A DNA stretch of 25,536 bases from Apostichopus californicus (GCA_020650975.1 JAIPMN010001719.1:1-25536); one strand, 5' to 3'. Positions 1-11,722 are shown, counted from the first letter of the stretch. Program-made: numbers and translations. The notes: generated by a model not told the origin, from the letters alone.

Positions 1-864
1 TTTGGATTTAATGCGCGTCAAGATTACATTTAAGTAATATCACGCTACCGTATCAACTACATCATTTGGTGCGGTCAAATAAAAATCTGCCGGCTAGAAA
101 CCGACGATCACACCCTCGAGCTAAGTTGGATAAATTGTTGATACCGTCGATACGTGAATTGGCTAGAAGATTAAATGTGACAAGAATGCATTTCGCAAGA
201 AACTATTCGGGCAAAAAATGCCAATTTAAGGTTACAGTCTTACAGACTTGACATATGTGGAGTGTATAGCAGATAGTAAATTCGACTGATTTACAATTGA
301 AGGCATGTATACTACCTGGCCGCATGGCTGGAATCTAATGCATAGGTCAAAGGTCATCACTGGGTGATGATAAGACAGACTATTTAAATTTATCAAATTT
401 ATTCAAAGTTATCAAAAAAAAAAAAAAAAATTCCTGCAGGACAGACATTTCATAATCTGGTATTAAATCACATAAAACGTTGTTATACTAACTACTGTAC
501 ATCAATACAACTGGAAGGATGAATAATTTCCTCCTACATTTAAATTTAAAGTGGTAAAGCGATCATCCTCAACAAAGGACAAAAAACAGGGAATCTTCAT
601 ACATGGCACAAAAATGCAATATATATACTGACGTTGCTTCTTTTGTTTACATGTAAAAATGTTAATGTAATGTCAGAAACAAGTTGCAACAGGTTTCTTA
701 TTGAAGCGAAAAGTAATCATAAGAATTGAGAAAACAGGTGTGACTTATTAAAATCCTATGAAATTAATGTTGTTTCAGTCTTTTGGGGATATATGCACGC
801 ACACAGCCTGAACCATAAACAGTCTAGTGTTAATATGACAGTTACAATGATGATTGGCACATTG
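1..864. other. Non-coding stretch, no gene recognised
   Basis: The first 250 bases have more CpG dinucleotides than the DNA after them. A plus-strand frame stays open from about 12 to 251 but has no ATG at its start, and I do not recognise its product. A run of 17 A at 414-430 could be an old retroposon tail, but no element body is visible upstream. The rest is AT-rich with no splice-bounded reading frame that I can support. Confidence 0.5.
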
Positions 865-994
865 AGGGAATGAGGAAAGGGTGGGAGAGGAAGGGAGAGG
901 GATGTGAGGGGAGGGAAGAGGGATGTGTGGAGAGGGGAGGGGTATGTGGGAAGGGATGTGTGGGAAGGAGATGAAGTTGATAAGGGGAGGGGGA
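865..994. repeat. Purine-rich low-complexity tract (G/A on plus strand)
   Basis: About 130 bases are made almost entirely of G and A with a few T, in irregular units such as gggagagg and ggatgtg. Several GGG runs lie close enough together to form G-quadruplexes on the plus strand. The minus-strand open frame here is a by-product of the absence of stops in a pyrimidine-rich strand and is not a gene. Confidence 0.8.
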
Positions 995-3900
995 TCAAAT
1001 TTCCCAGGTCAATGGGTGAGAGGTAGGGTGTTAGTCATTCCATATTTGTGCACGGAAGATCGACACAACCAAATTCTAAATACAACCGAATGAACCGATC
1101 TCCCACACACATTCGTGTGCGATAATAAACACTTATATTTAATCTAATACGTAAAAAAAATGTTTGCCAAAATTAATTATACATACCCTCCTTCACGGTA
1201 ATTTTATTCCAATCATGGTACAAGGTTGCTTAACTCCTATGAACAAGGTTAAGGACCTATTTATAATGCAGTGTATGGTAAAACGTTATCGCTGACGAAA
1301 ATTAATCTGGTGCGAGTATTTACGACACAGAGGATCTCCAAGGACTTCCATAAAGTGGATTAAGGCTCAGATAATTGTCCTTGGCTTACTGTAATTATTT
1401 CCATTGCAAAACATAAGCAATCTGCCGTTCTAAATAACAAATGCATGCGCTACAGCAAGCAAGAACCGAATCAGGCTGAGTACTTGAGTGATATTTGTGC
1501 TGTAGAGAATACCTAATACTAGCATGCACTACCGTCCATCTGTAAGAACATACTAGAGATCACAGGGAAGTACATCATATAATATTTATATATCAGCATG
1601 TCTTGTAAAGGAATTCATATTTAATCTTTAGGAATGTGAATTATCCTTTGTGTAAAGCATGCATACAGATAATATTAATTGAAAGGTGCGGTTATTGATC
1701 CATAATGACACATAGTCACATACAAAAAACTTTCAGTTCTTTTTGTCTCACAACTTCTCAAATTTGTGGTTTTTGTGATCTGTATTTGCAAAACTTAGAA
1801 AAATCAATCCCAAAAAGGCGCTTAAATTAGCGAACGATATACTGCTCTTTACGGATTTGTTACAAACACAAAAAATATACGCAACTCTAATACAGAACTA
1901 AGATACCACCAGCATGCGAGCAGATCTCATCAGAATCTCTCCTGGCAAAATTTATTGAGTAAATTTCAAGCTTCAGATAATTCATTGCCTACCAAAGGAA
2001 AAGTAGGAACTTGAGATGAAGAGTTTGTTTATCCAAACTTCTTGACACGAAAAGCACTTTCGTGGATGGTATGGAATAATGAAGTGGGACACATAATTTG
2101 GCCAGTCACTTGGCAGGACAGAGCTAAAAGAGTTACCTGGTCAAACCACAGAGTACTGTGGTTGTGAGGAGACAGGTAAGTGTGACTTGAAGTAAGGTAT
2201 ATTCACATCTAGATACAAATCTCACAAAAATTATGAAGCTTTGGAACAATTTTGTCTTCTTTAAGTAGGACAATTGTTTTTGGAAAATATGTTCCTAATT
2301 TGCCCTTGTAGAATGTTTCGGCAAATTTATTCATACACAAGATTGTTTAGGTATTAGAGACATACAGTCAAAATCTTTTCCTTTTTTAAATAAAATAATA
2401 ATAGGTTCATTTTTACTATTCACAAGGACAGCGATAGGTATACGCAGAAAATGACAACCAAAAATATGAAATTTACATCGCCTCCCAAAGATCCTCTTTA
2501 TAGCCTAAAGGCATGTTCATTTAAAACTATATAAAATGACATAAAAACATTGCATATATGAATTTTATACCCGTGTCAAGTGAAGATATGTTCACGTGAA
2601 TATCACAGCCTTGAAGGAAGTTTACTTTATGATCATGCTAAGCATCCTCATATGCATACAGAGAAAGCTAAATGGCTCTTAACACTTCATCCTGGGATGG
2701 CTCCCCCAAATGTTTACGACTGTTTATAAGCTTTGGTGGACTTTTTTATTACAGTTTCAAAGACCATTTCAGATGGGGATAATGCATGGATGGATTCTCT
2801 CCAATGTAACTCTCAGACAGAGCTGAAACCGACAACCTCTGCGAAGATGCCTTTTATTGCTTCTCAAGCCACCTAGCTCCTTCATCCACTCAACACATAG
2901 CACATTCACGTGAAATGTTTACAGCCAGCAGAATTATGTAAACCAGTGCCATGATTTACGGTGAAATTGCTTTCACCACATTAAATAACTGTCATAACAT
3001 GCTTACATATATAATTACTATTGTTCCACAAGCAGGTGATTTATAACAGATTTTCCAATGTACGGAAAATAATTCAAATTATGTGTTCAAATTTCACGTT
3101 GCAATTTTGCATGTTCTGACGTTTGCGTGTTATAATATACTATATATGGTTCCGGTGTGGTCAAAGCTTCTAGCATCTTTAAACTTGTAAAGCAATTTGC
3201 CGATATTTTACACGGCACCTTTGCAATGCCATTCCGGATAATTTATTAGCTGACACATAAACCAATTTGAAAACAATTTGTACATAATAAAAAGTTCAAA
3301 AGACCATAAATTTTTTGGTTACGTTTTACACTTTTTTTCCCATATATCTGTACATCAAAGGTATCTCACCTAAAGCCGGCAAAGACATTAAAACAGTGTG
3401 TATGATATTCTTTTTCAACAGTTCAAAAATGATGTTGAGCCCATCCTCGCCCTTCAATCAAATGTACATAATAAACTCCAGCGTGGAATAGAAAAATTTG
3501 TGGCCACGTTTTTTTTTTTTTTTAGGGTTTTGTCACTCGAGTGGTGCATTCCTACGAGATAATGCTCTTATTATTTGAATATTCAAGGACGACACACGGA
3601 TCGGAGCGTGTTCTGGCAATAATTAACCACAATGTGAGAATCAATGGAGAGTCCTTCCAAAATATTCAAAGAAGCAAGTCTATGAGGGTTATATAAACAT
3701 GTCTCAAGGGAAGAATATTTGTAAAATAAACCCAATATCTGAGATGATTTTGTGCAAATATTCCTAGAGTATTTTTCTCTGGGAGGCTGTTGAAAAGGTA
3801 ATAATCTGCTGGCCATCTACAGAAGATTGGAGCTGTAGGAAGGAGAAATATCTTGGAAACACCAAGAAATATATCAATCACAGTTTTATTGGAGTTTGAA

Positions 3901-4171
3901 CCACAAACTATAAATCACTTTTATTATTCGCTTTTTCAAGATCAGCATTTGAGAAGAAATAAAAAAGAAGTTAAGAGGCTTTTTAATGTATGAGACATTT
4001 CTAAGAACTTGAAAGGGAAGGGGGAGGGGCAAGAAAAGATATCCCACCCCCCTTATAATTTAAAGATGTTGAAGAGGAAAATTTTGTGAAGTATAGAGTC
4101 TACTTTAACACAAGTGCCAAATAGTATATATATATATATTGTTAAGTGATATCAGGAGTAAAATATTCATA
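995..4171. other. Long non-coding stretch
   Basis: About 3.2 kb of AT-rich sequence with frequent stops in all frames. I see no domain, RNA gene or clear transposon ends. Minor structure includes a hairpin at 2144-2163 next to a dispersed-repeat fragment (listed separately), an oligo-T run near 3509-3524, and a short TA microsatellite at about 4126-4139. The two minus-strand open frames around 3583-3881 overlap each other and look like chance. Confidence 0.5.
2121..2200 (+). repeat. Fragment of short dispersed repeat, with hairpin
   Basis: The 20 bases at 2161-2180 are identical to 14623-14642 and differ at two positions from 22754-22773. Similarity continues weakly on both sides, including a shared gaagtaa-like downstream motif. 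Just upstream, 2144-2151 and 2156-2163 are perfect 8-bp inverted arms around a 4-base loop. This looks like a diverged or partial copy of the element described at 14545-14662. No flanking duplication is visible here. Confidence 0.5.
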
Positions 4172-4542
4172 TTAAAGGGTGTGAAGACTAGCGCAAAAAG
4201 AAACGTCTGATGCCGGTAATCTGACCTAGTTTCGAATGAGGTGTAACAGAAGTGTTAGACACCACCATCGATCCCAGAAAATACACATACAGCTTGCTAC
4301 CGTCGGTAATTAGACACTATAGTGTACAGTCAGTACATACAGCTGCGGTCAATACCCAAAGCACAGTGTATAAACGATACAGCGATGGACATCTCAGGTC
4401 CAGCTAAAGATAACAAGGTATCACGCTTCATTACTGTCTGCATTTTGTAGCGACACGAACAAAATGTCACTTGCAAGCAACGGAAAGTTATTACTTTTCA
4501 GATGGACGCACGCTGTTTGGGGTGAGTCTTCAATGCCTTTAA
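4172..4542 (+). mobile_element. TTAA-bounded non-autonomous element (MITE), copy A
   Basis: The segment begins ttaaagggtgtgaagact and ends agtcttcaatgcctttaa, so its termini are imperfect inverted repeats sharing tgaagact, with TTAA at each end. An inverted copy lies at 19352-19700, about nine in ten bases identical by eye. TTAA target sites with short inverted termini are the hallmark of piggyBac-superfamily elements, so a piggyBac-type MITE is the likeliest class. No transposase is encoded. I associate similar sequence with holothurian genomes, but only from memory. The superfamily call is inference. Confidence 0.65.
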
Positions 4543-6552
4543 AGGAATTTGACAGGTAAAGGGAACGATAACAAATACAGGCCAATATTTATCTCTGATA
4601 AAGCTTTACTAAGAACTAAAAAAACTGACTTGGAAATTATCAATAAATTGTAAGAGAGCAAGCAAATTATTCATCGATCAATCAGTGACTTCAGAGTTAC
4701 ACGCCCCTGATCAAAAGAATAAATTCACGACGAAGGGGACTTGAGTCCGACTGCAACAATATTTGAAAAGAATTCAAGGAGATAAGTAGGTTAGCTTCAT
4801 AAACTTTCGAGCACCAGAGAGAAAAACAGTTCATAGGTTTTCTATCTATAGGGGATGGGAACTACGAAATACTTTGATATGACCCGCAAAAGAATAAGTT
4901 GACAAATACTCTTGTAACTAATCGGGTAGGTGCATGGACCCTTAAATTATGCGTGAGCACCCTAACAGTCAATCTTCGCTCAATCCATGTTTTTCTCTGG
5001 CCCTTGTAAGAACCCCTGCACTAGTATAGCTTTGAATAGACTAGTGCTAACAGCCGAGTTTATTACTCAAATTATACAGACAACGTTCACGTCCACTAAC
5101 AATCCACTTGTCGAGCACTCCGATGGATAAACTAACTGCACTGGTAGCCCTTAAGTTTAACCTGAAGAAGATAACAACTTCTGCATGGCATTTTAATTGC
5201 CAATTGGGCTAAATACAGATCTAGATGAAACTATATAGAAGGAGTCACATAGACATACACAAAGCTTTAGTACATGTACATATTTTGGGTTTTTGAAAAG
5301 TGAAAAATTATTCATGCGCTATAATGACATATACCTGTGTGGGGAATTAAAATGACTGTTTAAGCCATATTAAATATACCTAGATGATTTTTATTTTCTC
5401 ATACAATTCATTCAGAAAGAAGATTTTGCCATGATTTAATGTTAAATGTAACTCAAGTTAAAAAAAACATGCAGGTTGGGTAAACAGCCCCCTCATCCCC
5501 TCAACCCCCCCCCCCCCAAAAAAAAATTGTATGGATACAAAATTTCTCTTTTTGACAAAATGATCTTTTAAGTCAAACATTTAATTATACTATTTAACAT
5601 GCTCATGCTGTAGGAATATATCCTTACACTTTTAACATTCACAATTTTGTCCATTATTTAAGTTTTTACACAAACTTTGGTATGAAACTTGGAGCATTTT
5701 CCATCTCCTCATTACATCTTTTACTCTTCTGCACAATGCGTATTGTTGATAACCTTGAACAGCACAGAGAAGGATAATGCAGAGATATATATACACACGA
5801 TAGATAAATGATCAATCCAGTTGACTGCACAAATATATAACCCTGGATGCCTAATGGCAAAACTTCGATGCTGGTATCGATCAAAATCACAAAAACTGCT
5901 CAACTGAAGACCAAAATATAACTTTCGCTATAAAATATGCACACATTTCAAGCCAAGCAAATGCTAAACAGCTGTAATTATTGGCTTTCAGAATTCTACA
6001 ATTATGTCACAATGTTGTGGTGGCTAATGGTTTTATGTGCATGTCTCCAAGGTTGTAAAGTCTATTCTAATGGTTTGAAATCTTGTTAATCATTCAGGAG
6101 ATAAAATTACTGTAAATTTATAATTGAAAAATAAGAAACCTTTTCTGTGTTAAGTCATATTCCTAGAGTATTCAATATCATGCTAAATATTGACTGTTTC
6201 TTAAAGGGGTTGTACTGAAATTTTTAATTCTGTGTTGATAAGAAACTAATATGTTAATCATGTACTGCTTTAAATATCCACATCACAAATTATTAAACAA
6301 GAAAAAAACAACCTACTTCAGTGCACAAGGTTTCATCCATATTTTGCAATATTTTAATAACCTCACAAAATAGGAACTAACGACAAATTTCATGAACAAA
6401 ACCATGATTTATGGCAAATTCAAACAACAGGCAACAATCCCAGGATATCTTCCAGGGCATGCATCTAGCATTAACTAGAGTTAAATTAAAAACTACGATT
6501 CAATTTAAAAGCTTAATAGTTTTTTGGCCGTCACATTTCTCAAATGCAGTAC
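4543..6552. other. Non-coding stretch with C/A homopolymer junction
   Basis: AT-rich, with no supportable gene. A run of 13 C at 5505-5517 is followed directly by 9 A at 5518-5526, a simple-sequence junction that resembles the C-run/A-run at 15963-15986. Inverted 8-bp arms occur at 5018-5025 and 5040-5047. The overlapping minus-strand frames at 5666-5903 show no recognisable product. Confidence 0.5.
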
Positions 6553-7300
6553 AATAGTAACCTTCATCTTTCAGTTCAACCCCTCTTCAGGTGGGAGAGT
6601 AACCTGCATCTTTCAGTTCAACCCCTCTTCAGGAGGGATAGAAACCTGCATCTTTCAGTTCAATCCCTCTTCAAGTGGGATAGTAACCTGCATCTTTCAG
6701 TTCAACCCCTCTTCAGGTGGGAGAGTAACCTTCATCTTTCAGTTCAACCCCTCTTCAGGTGGGATAGTAACCTGCATCTTTCAGTTCAACCCCTCTTCAG
6801 GAGGGATAGAAACCTGCATCTTTCAGTTCAATCCCTCTTCAAGTGGGATAGTAACCTGCATCTTTCAGTTCAACCCCTCTTCAGGTGGGATAGTAACCTG
6901 CATCTTTCAGTTCAATCCCTCTTCAGGTGGGATAGTAACCTGCATCTCTCAGTTCAATCCCTCTTCAAGTGGGATAGTAACCTGCATCTTTCAGTTCAAC
7001 CCCTCTTCAGGAGGGATAGTAACCTGCATCTTTCAGTTCAACCCCTCTTCAGGTGGGATAGTAACCTGCATCTTTCAGTTCAACCCCTCTTCAGGAGGGA
7101 AAGTAACCTGCATCTTTCAGTTCAACCCCTCTTCAGGAAGGATAGTAACCTGCATCTTTCAGTTCAACCCCTCTTCAGGAGGGAAAGTAACCTGCATCTT
7201 TCAGTTCAACCCCTTTTCAGGAAGGATAGTAACCTGCATCTTTCAGTTCAACCCCTCTACAGGTGGGATAGTAACCTGCATCTTTCAGTTCAACCCCTTT
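6553..7300. repeat. 42-bp minisatellite, about 18 tandem units
   Basis: A 42-base unit (key segments ctgcatctttcagttcaacc and cctcttcaggtgggatagta) repeats head to tail about 17.8 times. Units differ at a few recurring positions: caacccc/caatccc, ggtggg/ggaggg/agtggg, and atagtaac/agagtaac/atagaaac. Because 42 is divisible by three and the unit lacks stops in two frames, two long plus-strand frames run through it (6524-7390 and 6544-7386, the longer 288 codons with a 14-residue repeat containing QFNPSS). Substitutions hit all codon positions, including I/R and V/E swaps, and the non-repeat flanks look random. I read it as a minisatellite rather than a repeat protein, but have not excluded expression. 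Confidence 0.92.
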
Positions 7301-8001
7301 CTTGTTCCCTGGACCTGCAGTCAATCCAGGGATGCTTTGATTTGTATTCTAGCAAAGTGGTATATACTCCTACTGGTCCTCGTTGATTAGTACTAATGCT
7401 GGTACCAGATATTACTTGCGATAAACGCTTGCCGTTGATATTTGTGTATGCTTACAACAGTAACAGAATTACATGACCAATGGAAGCAATTAAAATGGCT
7501 ACGTTTAATGTATATTAAGTATAAGAATGGTGTCCAGAAGCAGTGTTGCACTTTCAAAGCAAGTTTCAATGCTCAGCTTATGTTTACAACAAGCAAATAT
7601 AAATAATAAATAATAAATAAAAAATAAAAATAAAAACGTAAAGGTAAATCAGCTTGTTACACAAGTAATTTGCCAGTTGCCTCTGAAAACAGGCTAATGC
7701 TACGTCTTCAATCCTTGTTAATGTATACAATTAATATGCAAAGTTGATATACAAAGTACTTAATCAACCTTGGCCATCACACTGTAACTATACACAGAGA
7801 AGATTCTAAACTTAATTATAAGACGGTAAGAAGGTTTTAAGTCACAGAACAGAAATTTTAAAACAAAAACAAATAAAAACAGTGAAGAGTTCCATATCAA
7901 CATCACTATTGGCAGTGATGAGTTATGGGTTAATAAAACTAGATACATATAGGATGGATATATATGACCACACCTTGAAATTTAAATGATTTTCATGCTT
8001 T
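7301..8001. other. Non-coding stretch with AAAT-rich microsatellite
   Basis: No gene recognised. Bases 7595-7637 are an imperfect (AAT)/(AAAT) microsatellite. The rest is unremarkable AT-rich sequence. The minus-strand 62-codon frame at 7760-7948 has no recognisable features. Confidence 0.5.
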
Positions 8002-8082
8002 ACAAGATGTTGTTGCAGAAAGTACATGATGTTGTTGTTACAAGATGTTGTTGCTTTCAAGATGTTGTTGCAGAAAGTAACC
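8002..8082. repeat. Short tandem repeat with gatgttgttg core
   Basis: Four imperfect units share the core gatgttgttg. The first (from 8002) and last (from 8057) both continue with cagaaagta, while the two between are shorter, about 16-17 bases. The open frame 7986-8186 simply passes through this array. Confidence 0.75.
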
Positions 8083-9112
8083 GGTTGCTGACTTTCGAAA
8101 GGAAGAGGTCATGGACATTGACCCAGAGAGTCAATGGGGAGAAATTCTTTTTATATCAGTCGAAAAATTTAATGAAAATAATATGACCACCATGGCACAG
8201 AAGTGACAATATAAATATTTTACAAATCCTTTCCGATACAAAAGACAAATAATTCCTTTCAAATTCATAAACTAATACTTTCAAAGCATTTCTTCTATAA
8301 CAAAGGGTGTACCCTTTTTTTCATTTGAGGAAGTCACTATCTTTTCCTTATTAGCTCCTATCCTACATTTGGCTTGAAAATATTTAAAACTCTCGCTTAT
8401 TCTTAACTGTTTCCTCGTAGAAAGCATTTCTTTTGGGGGTTGGTTAGCAGCAATCTATTGCAAATATCTTATTATTATTATTAAGAGCAAACTGGAGCAC
8501 ATTTATTGTCTGACAAACATGTTTCCATGCACTGATGGGATACATATGATAAATGATGTTTGACAAATGCTCACTGCCGTTATAAAAGCAGAACATTAAG
8601 CCTCTAGAGCATACATGAAAGCCATAAAAACCCTGAGTTAATGGAGCAAGCTGACTGAATTTCCAGGGTACATTAGCAATTTAATATATACAAACCACTG
8701 ATAAATGAATGTTGCTTTGTACTATTAATTGGAACTGTAGAAAGAAGGGAAGTACATACTGTACGTGCAAATTTAGCGGTATATAAATTACTAAGGCACT
8801 GCAGCACATGAACTCAGCTGGTGGTTAGCATAGCTAAGAATTGTTAACACTTTCATTTAAAATAAAATTAACAGCAAAAGTTAGAAAGAAAACCTTATGT
8901 TTTTCATTGAATTATGCTCCCCCCCACACCTTGTTGGTATAATTTATTGTAATCATTTAATAAATTTCACAATAAAATGTCTTTGTGTTTATATTTCATT
9001 TCCAAAATTGTAATGAATGTCTGAACAAACTATGAATTTTCAGGCCACTTCTGTTCCTATTGTCATTACAAAATGTACCAAAGTTGTCAACTTACTTTTT
9101 TTCCCTTTTTTT
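8083..9112. other. Non-coding stretch
   Basis: About 1 kb of AT-rich sequence without a supportable gene, RNA or element. It contains short homopolymers only, for example a C-run near 8921-8928 and a TTA run near 8469-8482. Confidence 0.5.
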
Positions 9113-9358
9113 GGGGGGGGGGGGGTTCGTTATGTGGTAGGGAAGAGGAGGGAAGGGGAGAGGGAAGAGAGAGGAGAGGGGGAATTTGGGGAAAGCTAGA
9201 AGGGTCTAAGACAGGGAGGGAAAAGGGGAGGGAGGGGCAAAGAGGGGGAAAAGGAGAGATGATGGAAGGAACAGTAGTGGAATGAGAGCTCGGACAAAGG
9301 CAAAGAACAGAGGAGGGAACAGGGAGAGAAGGAAGAAGTGGGGGGGGGGGAAGAGAAG
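9113..9358. repeat. Purine-rich tract beginning with a 13-G run
   Basis: A pyrimidine stretch (ttttttcccttttttt) is followed by 13 consecutive G at 9113-9125. Then come about 230 bases of almost pure G and A, ending in a second run of about ten G near 9341-9350. Many GGG/GGGG blocks sit within quadruplex spacing. Two plus-strand and one minus-strand open frames crossing it are low-complexity artefacts. Confidence 0.85.
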
Positions 9359-10654
9359 TTCCCTTCTTATTTTACATATACTGTACACATCCATCCATTA
9401 AACTTGAAATAATTTTAATCTTGAATCTCTTATTATAACTTTTGTGAGGGCTGTATCAAAAGAATATACATTAACCCATATAGTAGGTCTGCTTATACTA
9501 AACTGTGCGAAGCTGTTCCCATGGAAATCAAGCTGTGCTAGAACATAACATCATATATACAAAACCACAAAGTCAATGTGATTTTCACAGATACTGTGAG
9601 TTTGATTGTAGGAAGAAAGGATATACAGACAATGTTTAATATGTATCTTCTTCCACGGTAACGAAATTAAATATACCATCAGAATTGGATGGATTTGTGT
9701 GGAGTGCATAATCGCACCACAGTAACGCACTCGTCTGACCGTATAACCTAATTCTGATCACCAGCTTTAAACAATCTTGACCTAAATTCTATAATACTTT
9801 TTAATGTCTCGTTTATTATGGATGTACTGAATTATCGGAGAGATAATTATTTCATATTGCTTTATATATTTACTGTCATGACTTGAACCATTAAAATAAA
9901 GAAAACAATTTCGGAGCATGAAATAGATAATTGACTAGGAAATTATCAATATTTTTTGATAGCATATGAAAACAAGTTCAGAATAGTCTAACAGGAAGTG
10001 AAATTATGCAACTTTTGGGAATTTGAGTCAGCTGGCAAAACTGGTCAATGTGTGTTTGTCGAATATGAGATCTGTATCATGTGAGTATGTAGGGAATGGG
10101 GGGGACTGAGGAGGCTGATTGGGGGTGGGGGGGAGTGATGTTTCTAAAGGACACCAGCTTTGCCTATGCAAGTCAAACAAGACCATTCAAATTTTATACT
10201 GTACCACTGTCAAACACTTAACCACATTTGGACATCTGACTATACTGTATGTAGTCAAGCACCTAGATTTGGAATCAATTTGAAGGACACCAAGAAAATA
10301 TTTTCTGGAACGATGTTCTTTTAGCAAGCTAAATACTTTGGAGGAAGTGACTACTTATATAAACTTCAGTTACTGTGGCTGAGAAGAGTCAATTATTAAA
10401 AACACATACAAGCTGACCAAAATATTACGATTGCAATTACGAAGAACCATGGAAACATCAAATAGCGAGTACAATTTCAAACATTTAATATGAAACAAAA
10501 AAACAGTTATAAAATCCTGATAATTTTGTTTCTCGACATATCCAATTTTGAATTATAATTACAAATTATGATGCACATCTATCTATTAATATGCGGGCAG
10601 CTGATTTAATATGAACTGCATGCAGGCGCTTCTGCAATAATTTCACTGTTTTTC
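9359..10654. other. Non-coding stretch with one G-rich patch
   Basis: No gene recognised. G-rich sequence at 10098-10138 (runs of seven, five and seven G) could form a quadruplex. Everything else is AT-rich with frequent stops. Confidence 0.5.
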
Positions 10655-11460
10655 TCACATATATATACAATTCTTCGCAGCACTAATTGTTGACTTTAAA
10701 CATTCTACTCCATTTTGTATGAATGCACATCAAGTATAAAGTGATGGTAATTTCATTGCTCAGGAAAACCACATCAAGTTGACCAACAATATAACTCTCT
10801 CAATATATAGTGTAAAATGTAAATCTAATAATAGTTGGCATGCAGTGTACAGACTAGTTTACTGATATATGTTCTCACATATACCACGTCATACAATATG
10901 ATCGTGGACTGAAAAAGTTGAATCCCCAAATATTCCATTTTGTACAGTCCACACTGTAAAATTAACTGAGCACTGTTCTCACAGAGGCCTGTACTTCAAA
11001 CTACAACCTTGCATTGACTTAAAATATTCCATTAGATCTTTTATGGCACAAAAGTGCTTATAATATGATGTTAATTTAGTTTCTCAGGTATAACCATGTT
11101 TAAACCAATTATAATAAGGTTGCATCAATCTCTTGATAGTGTCGATCTACATCTCAGCAGCATCATGCATTGTTGTTCTCACCTCTACAACTAATTTGCA
11201 ATCATGGACGGCTTAAAATATTCCATTCCATTTTGTACAACTTACAATTACAAGTAAAAACGATGCTATTTTTTGTCTATCTGGCTGGGATCCTAGACTA
11301 TAATTATCTTCTCTTATTCGGCCTATATATATATATAGTGCAGATCCATCAACTGCCATCAACAGTACAGTATTCACTGTCATGTTCTCGCATACCACTT
11401 CACAGTACAACCGTGTGCACTTAAATCAGACATAAAAATATTCCCTATTTGTTCAGGTGG
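10655..11460. repeat. Degenerate tandem or clustered repeat, period about 200 bp
   Basis: The pattern tgttctcac (or ttctcac/tgttctcgc), followed 30-50 bases later by taaaatattccattttgtac or a variant, recurs. Start points are near 10659, 10869, 10975, 11173 and 11383, so the spacings are about 210, 106, 198 and 210. A second motif shared by longer units is tctcagg followed by an accacat-like stretch, seen near 10759 and 11090. The units are heavily diverged. The overlapping frames at 11170-11424 and 11213-11410 come from this block and are not supported as genes. Confidence 0.6.
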
Positions 11461-11675
11461 CGGGAAGTGGAGTCTTTCTTGGAGAATAATTTTTCCTGTT
11501 TTTGTATACATGTATGTTCATGACAACTAGCGAATGGTATCGGGGAACGGTGAAACAACTTCAGAACCGTAAGAACTACAAATATCAAAATTCATAAAAA
11601 ATTGTCACCTAGCAAACTCATCTGGAAAGCAACTGATATTACTATCCTGACATCATTAATATTGTAAAATTAAGT
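11461..11675. other. Short non-coding spacer
   Basis: AT-rich sequence between the degenerate repeat block and the retroelement-like motif. Nothing recognisable. Confidence 0.4.
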
Positions 11676-11722
11676 TGGCTTGACGTTTCAATCCTAGCAG
11701 GATCTTCTTCAGAGGCTAAATG
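11676..11722 (-). mobile_element. Penelope-like terminal motif with hammerhead-like core
   Basis: Read on the minus strand, 11712-11706 is CTGAAGA (fits hammerhead CUGANGA). It is followed by a hairpin-capable stretch (atcct, loop gct, aggat), then GAAAC at 11689-11685 and GTC at 11684-11682. The flanking bases agcct and aagcc are partly complementary, as helix I would need. Motifs of the form ctgaagaag...gaaacgtc are common near ends of Penelope-like retroelements, some of which carry hammerhead ribozymes. This copy looks imperfect: G10.1 and C11.1 are not a clean pair. Class assignment is inference. Confidence 0.4.

Noticed and set aside
12..251. Plus-strand frame with a weakly helix-turn-helix-like stretch (SIRELARRLNVTR)
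   Set aside because: No ATG at its start, no recognisable full domain, and only about 80 codons. One suggestive segment is not enough.
756..998. 80-codon minus-strand proline/serine-rich frame
   Set aside because: It is a translation of a low-complexity pyrimidine tract.
2820..2885. tRNA-derived head on the minus strand (gagctaggtggcttgag...ggtttcagctc)
   Set aside because: Box spacing and sequence are too far from consensus, and there is no SINE body or tail.
6524..7390. 288-codon frame as a repeat-protein gene
   Set aside because: Open only because the 42-bp unit lacks stops in two frames. Variation is not biased to third positions, and the flanks show no coding character.
9017..9394. 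Three open frames on both strands
   Set aside because: All cross the purine tract and are low-complexity artefacts.
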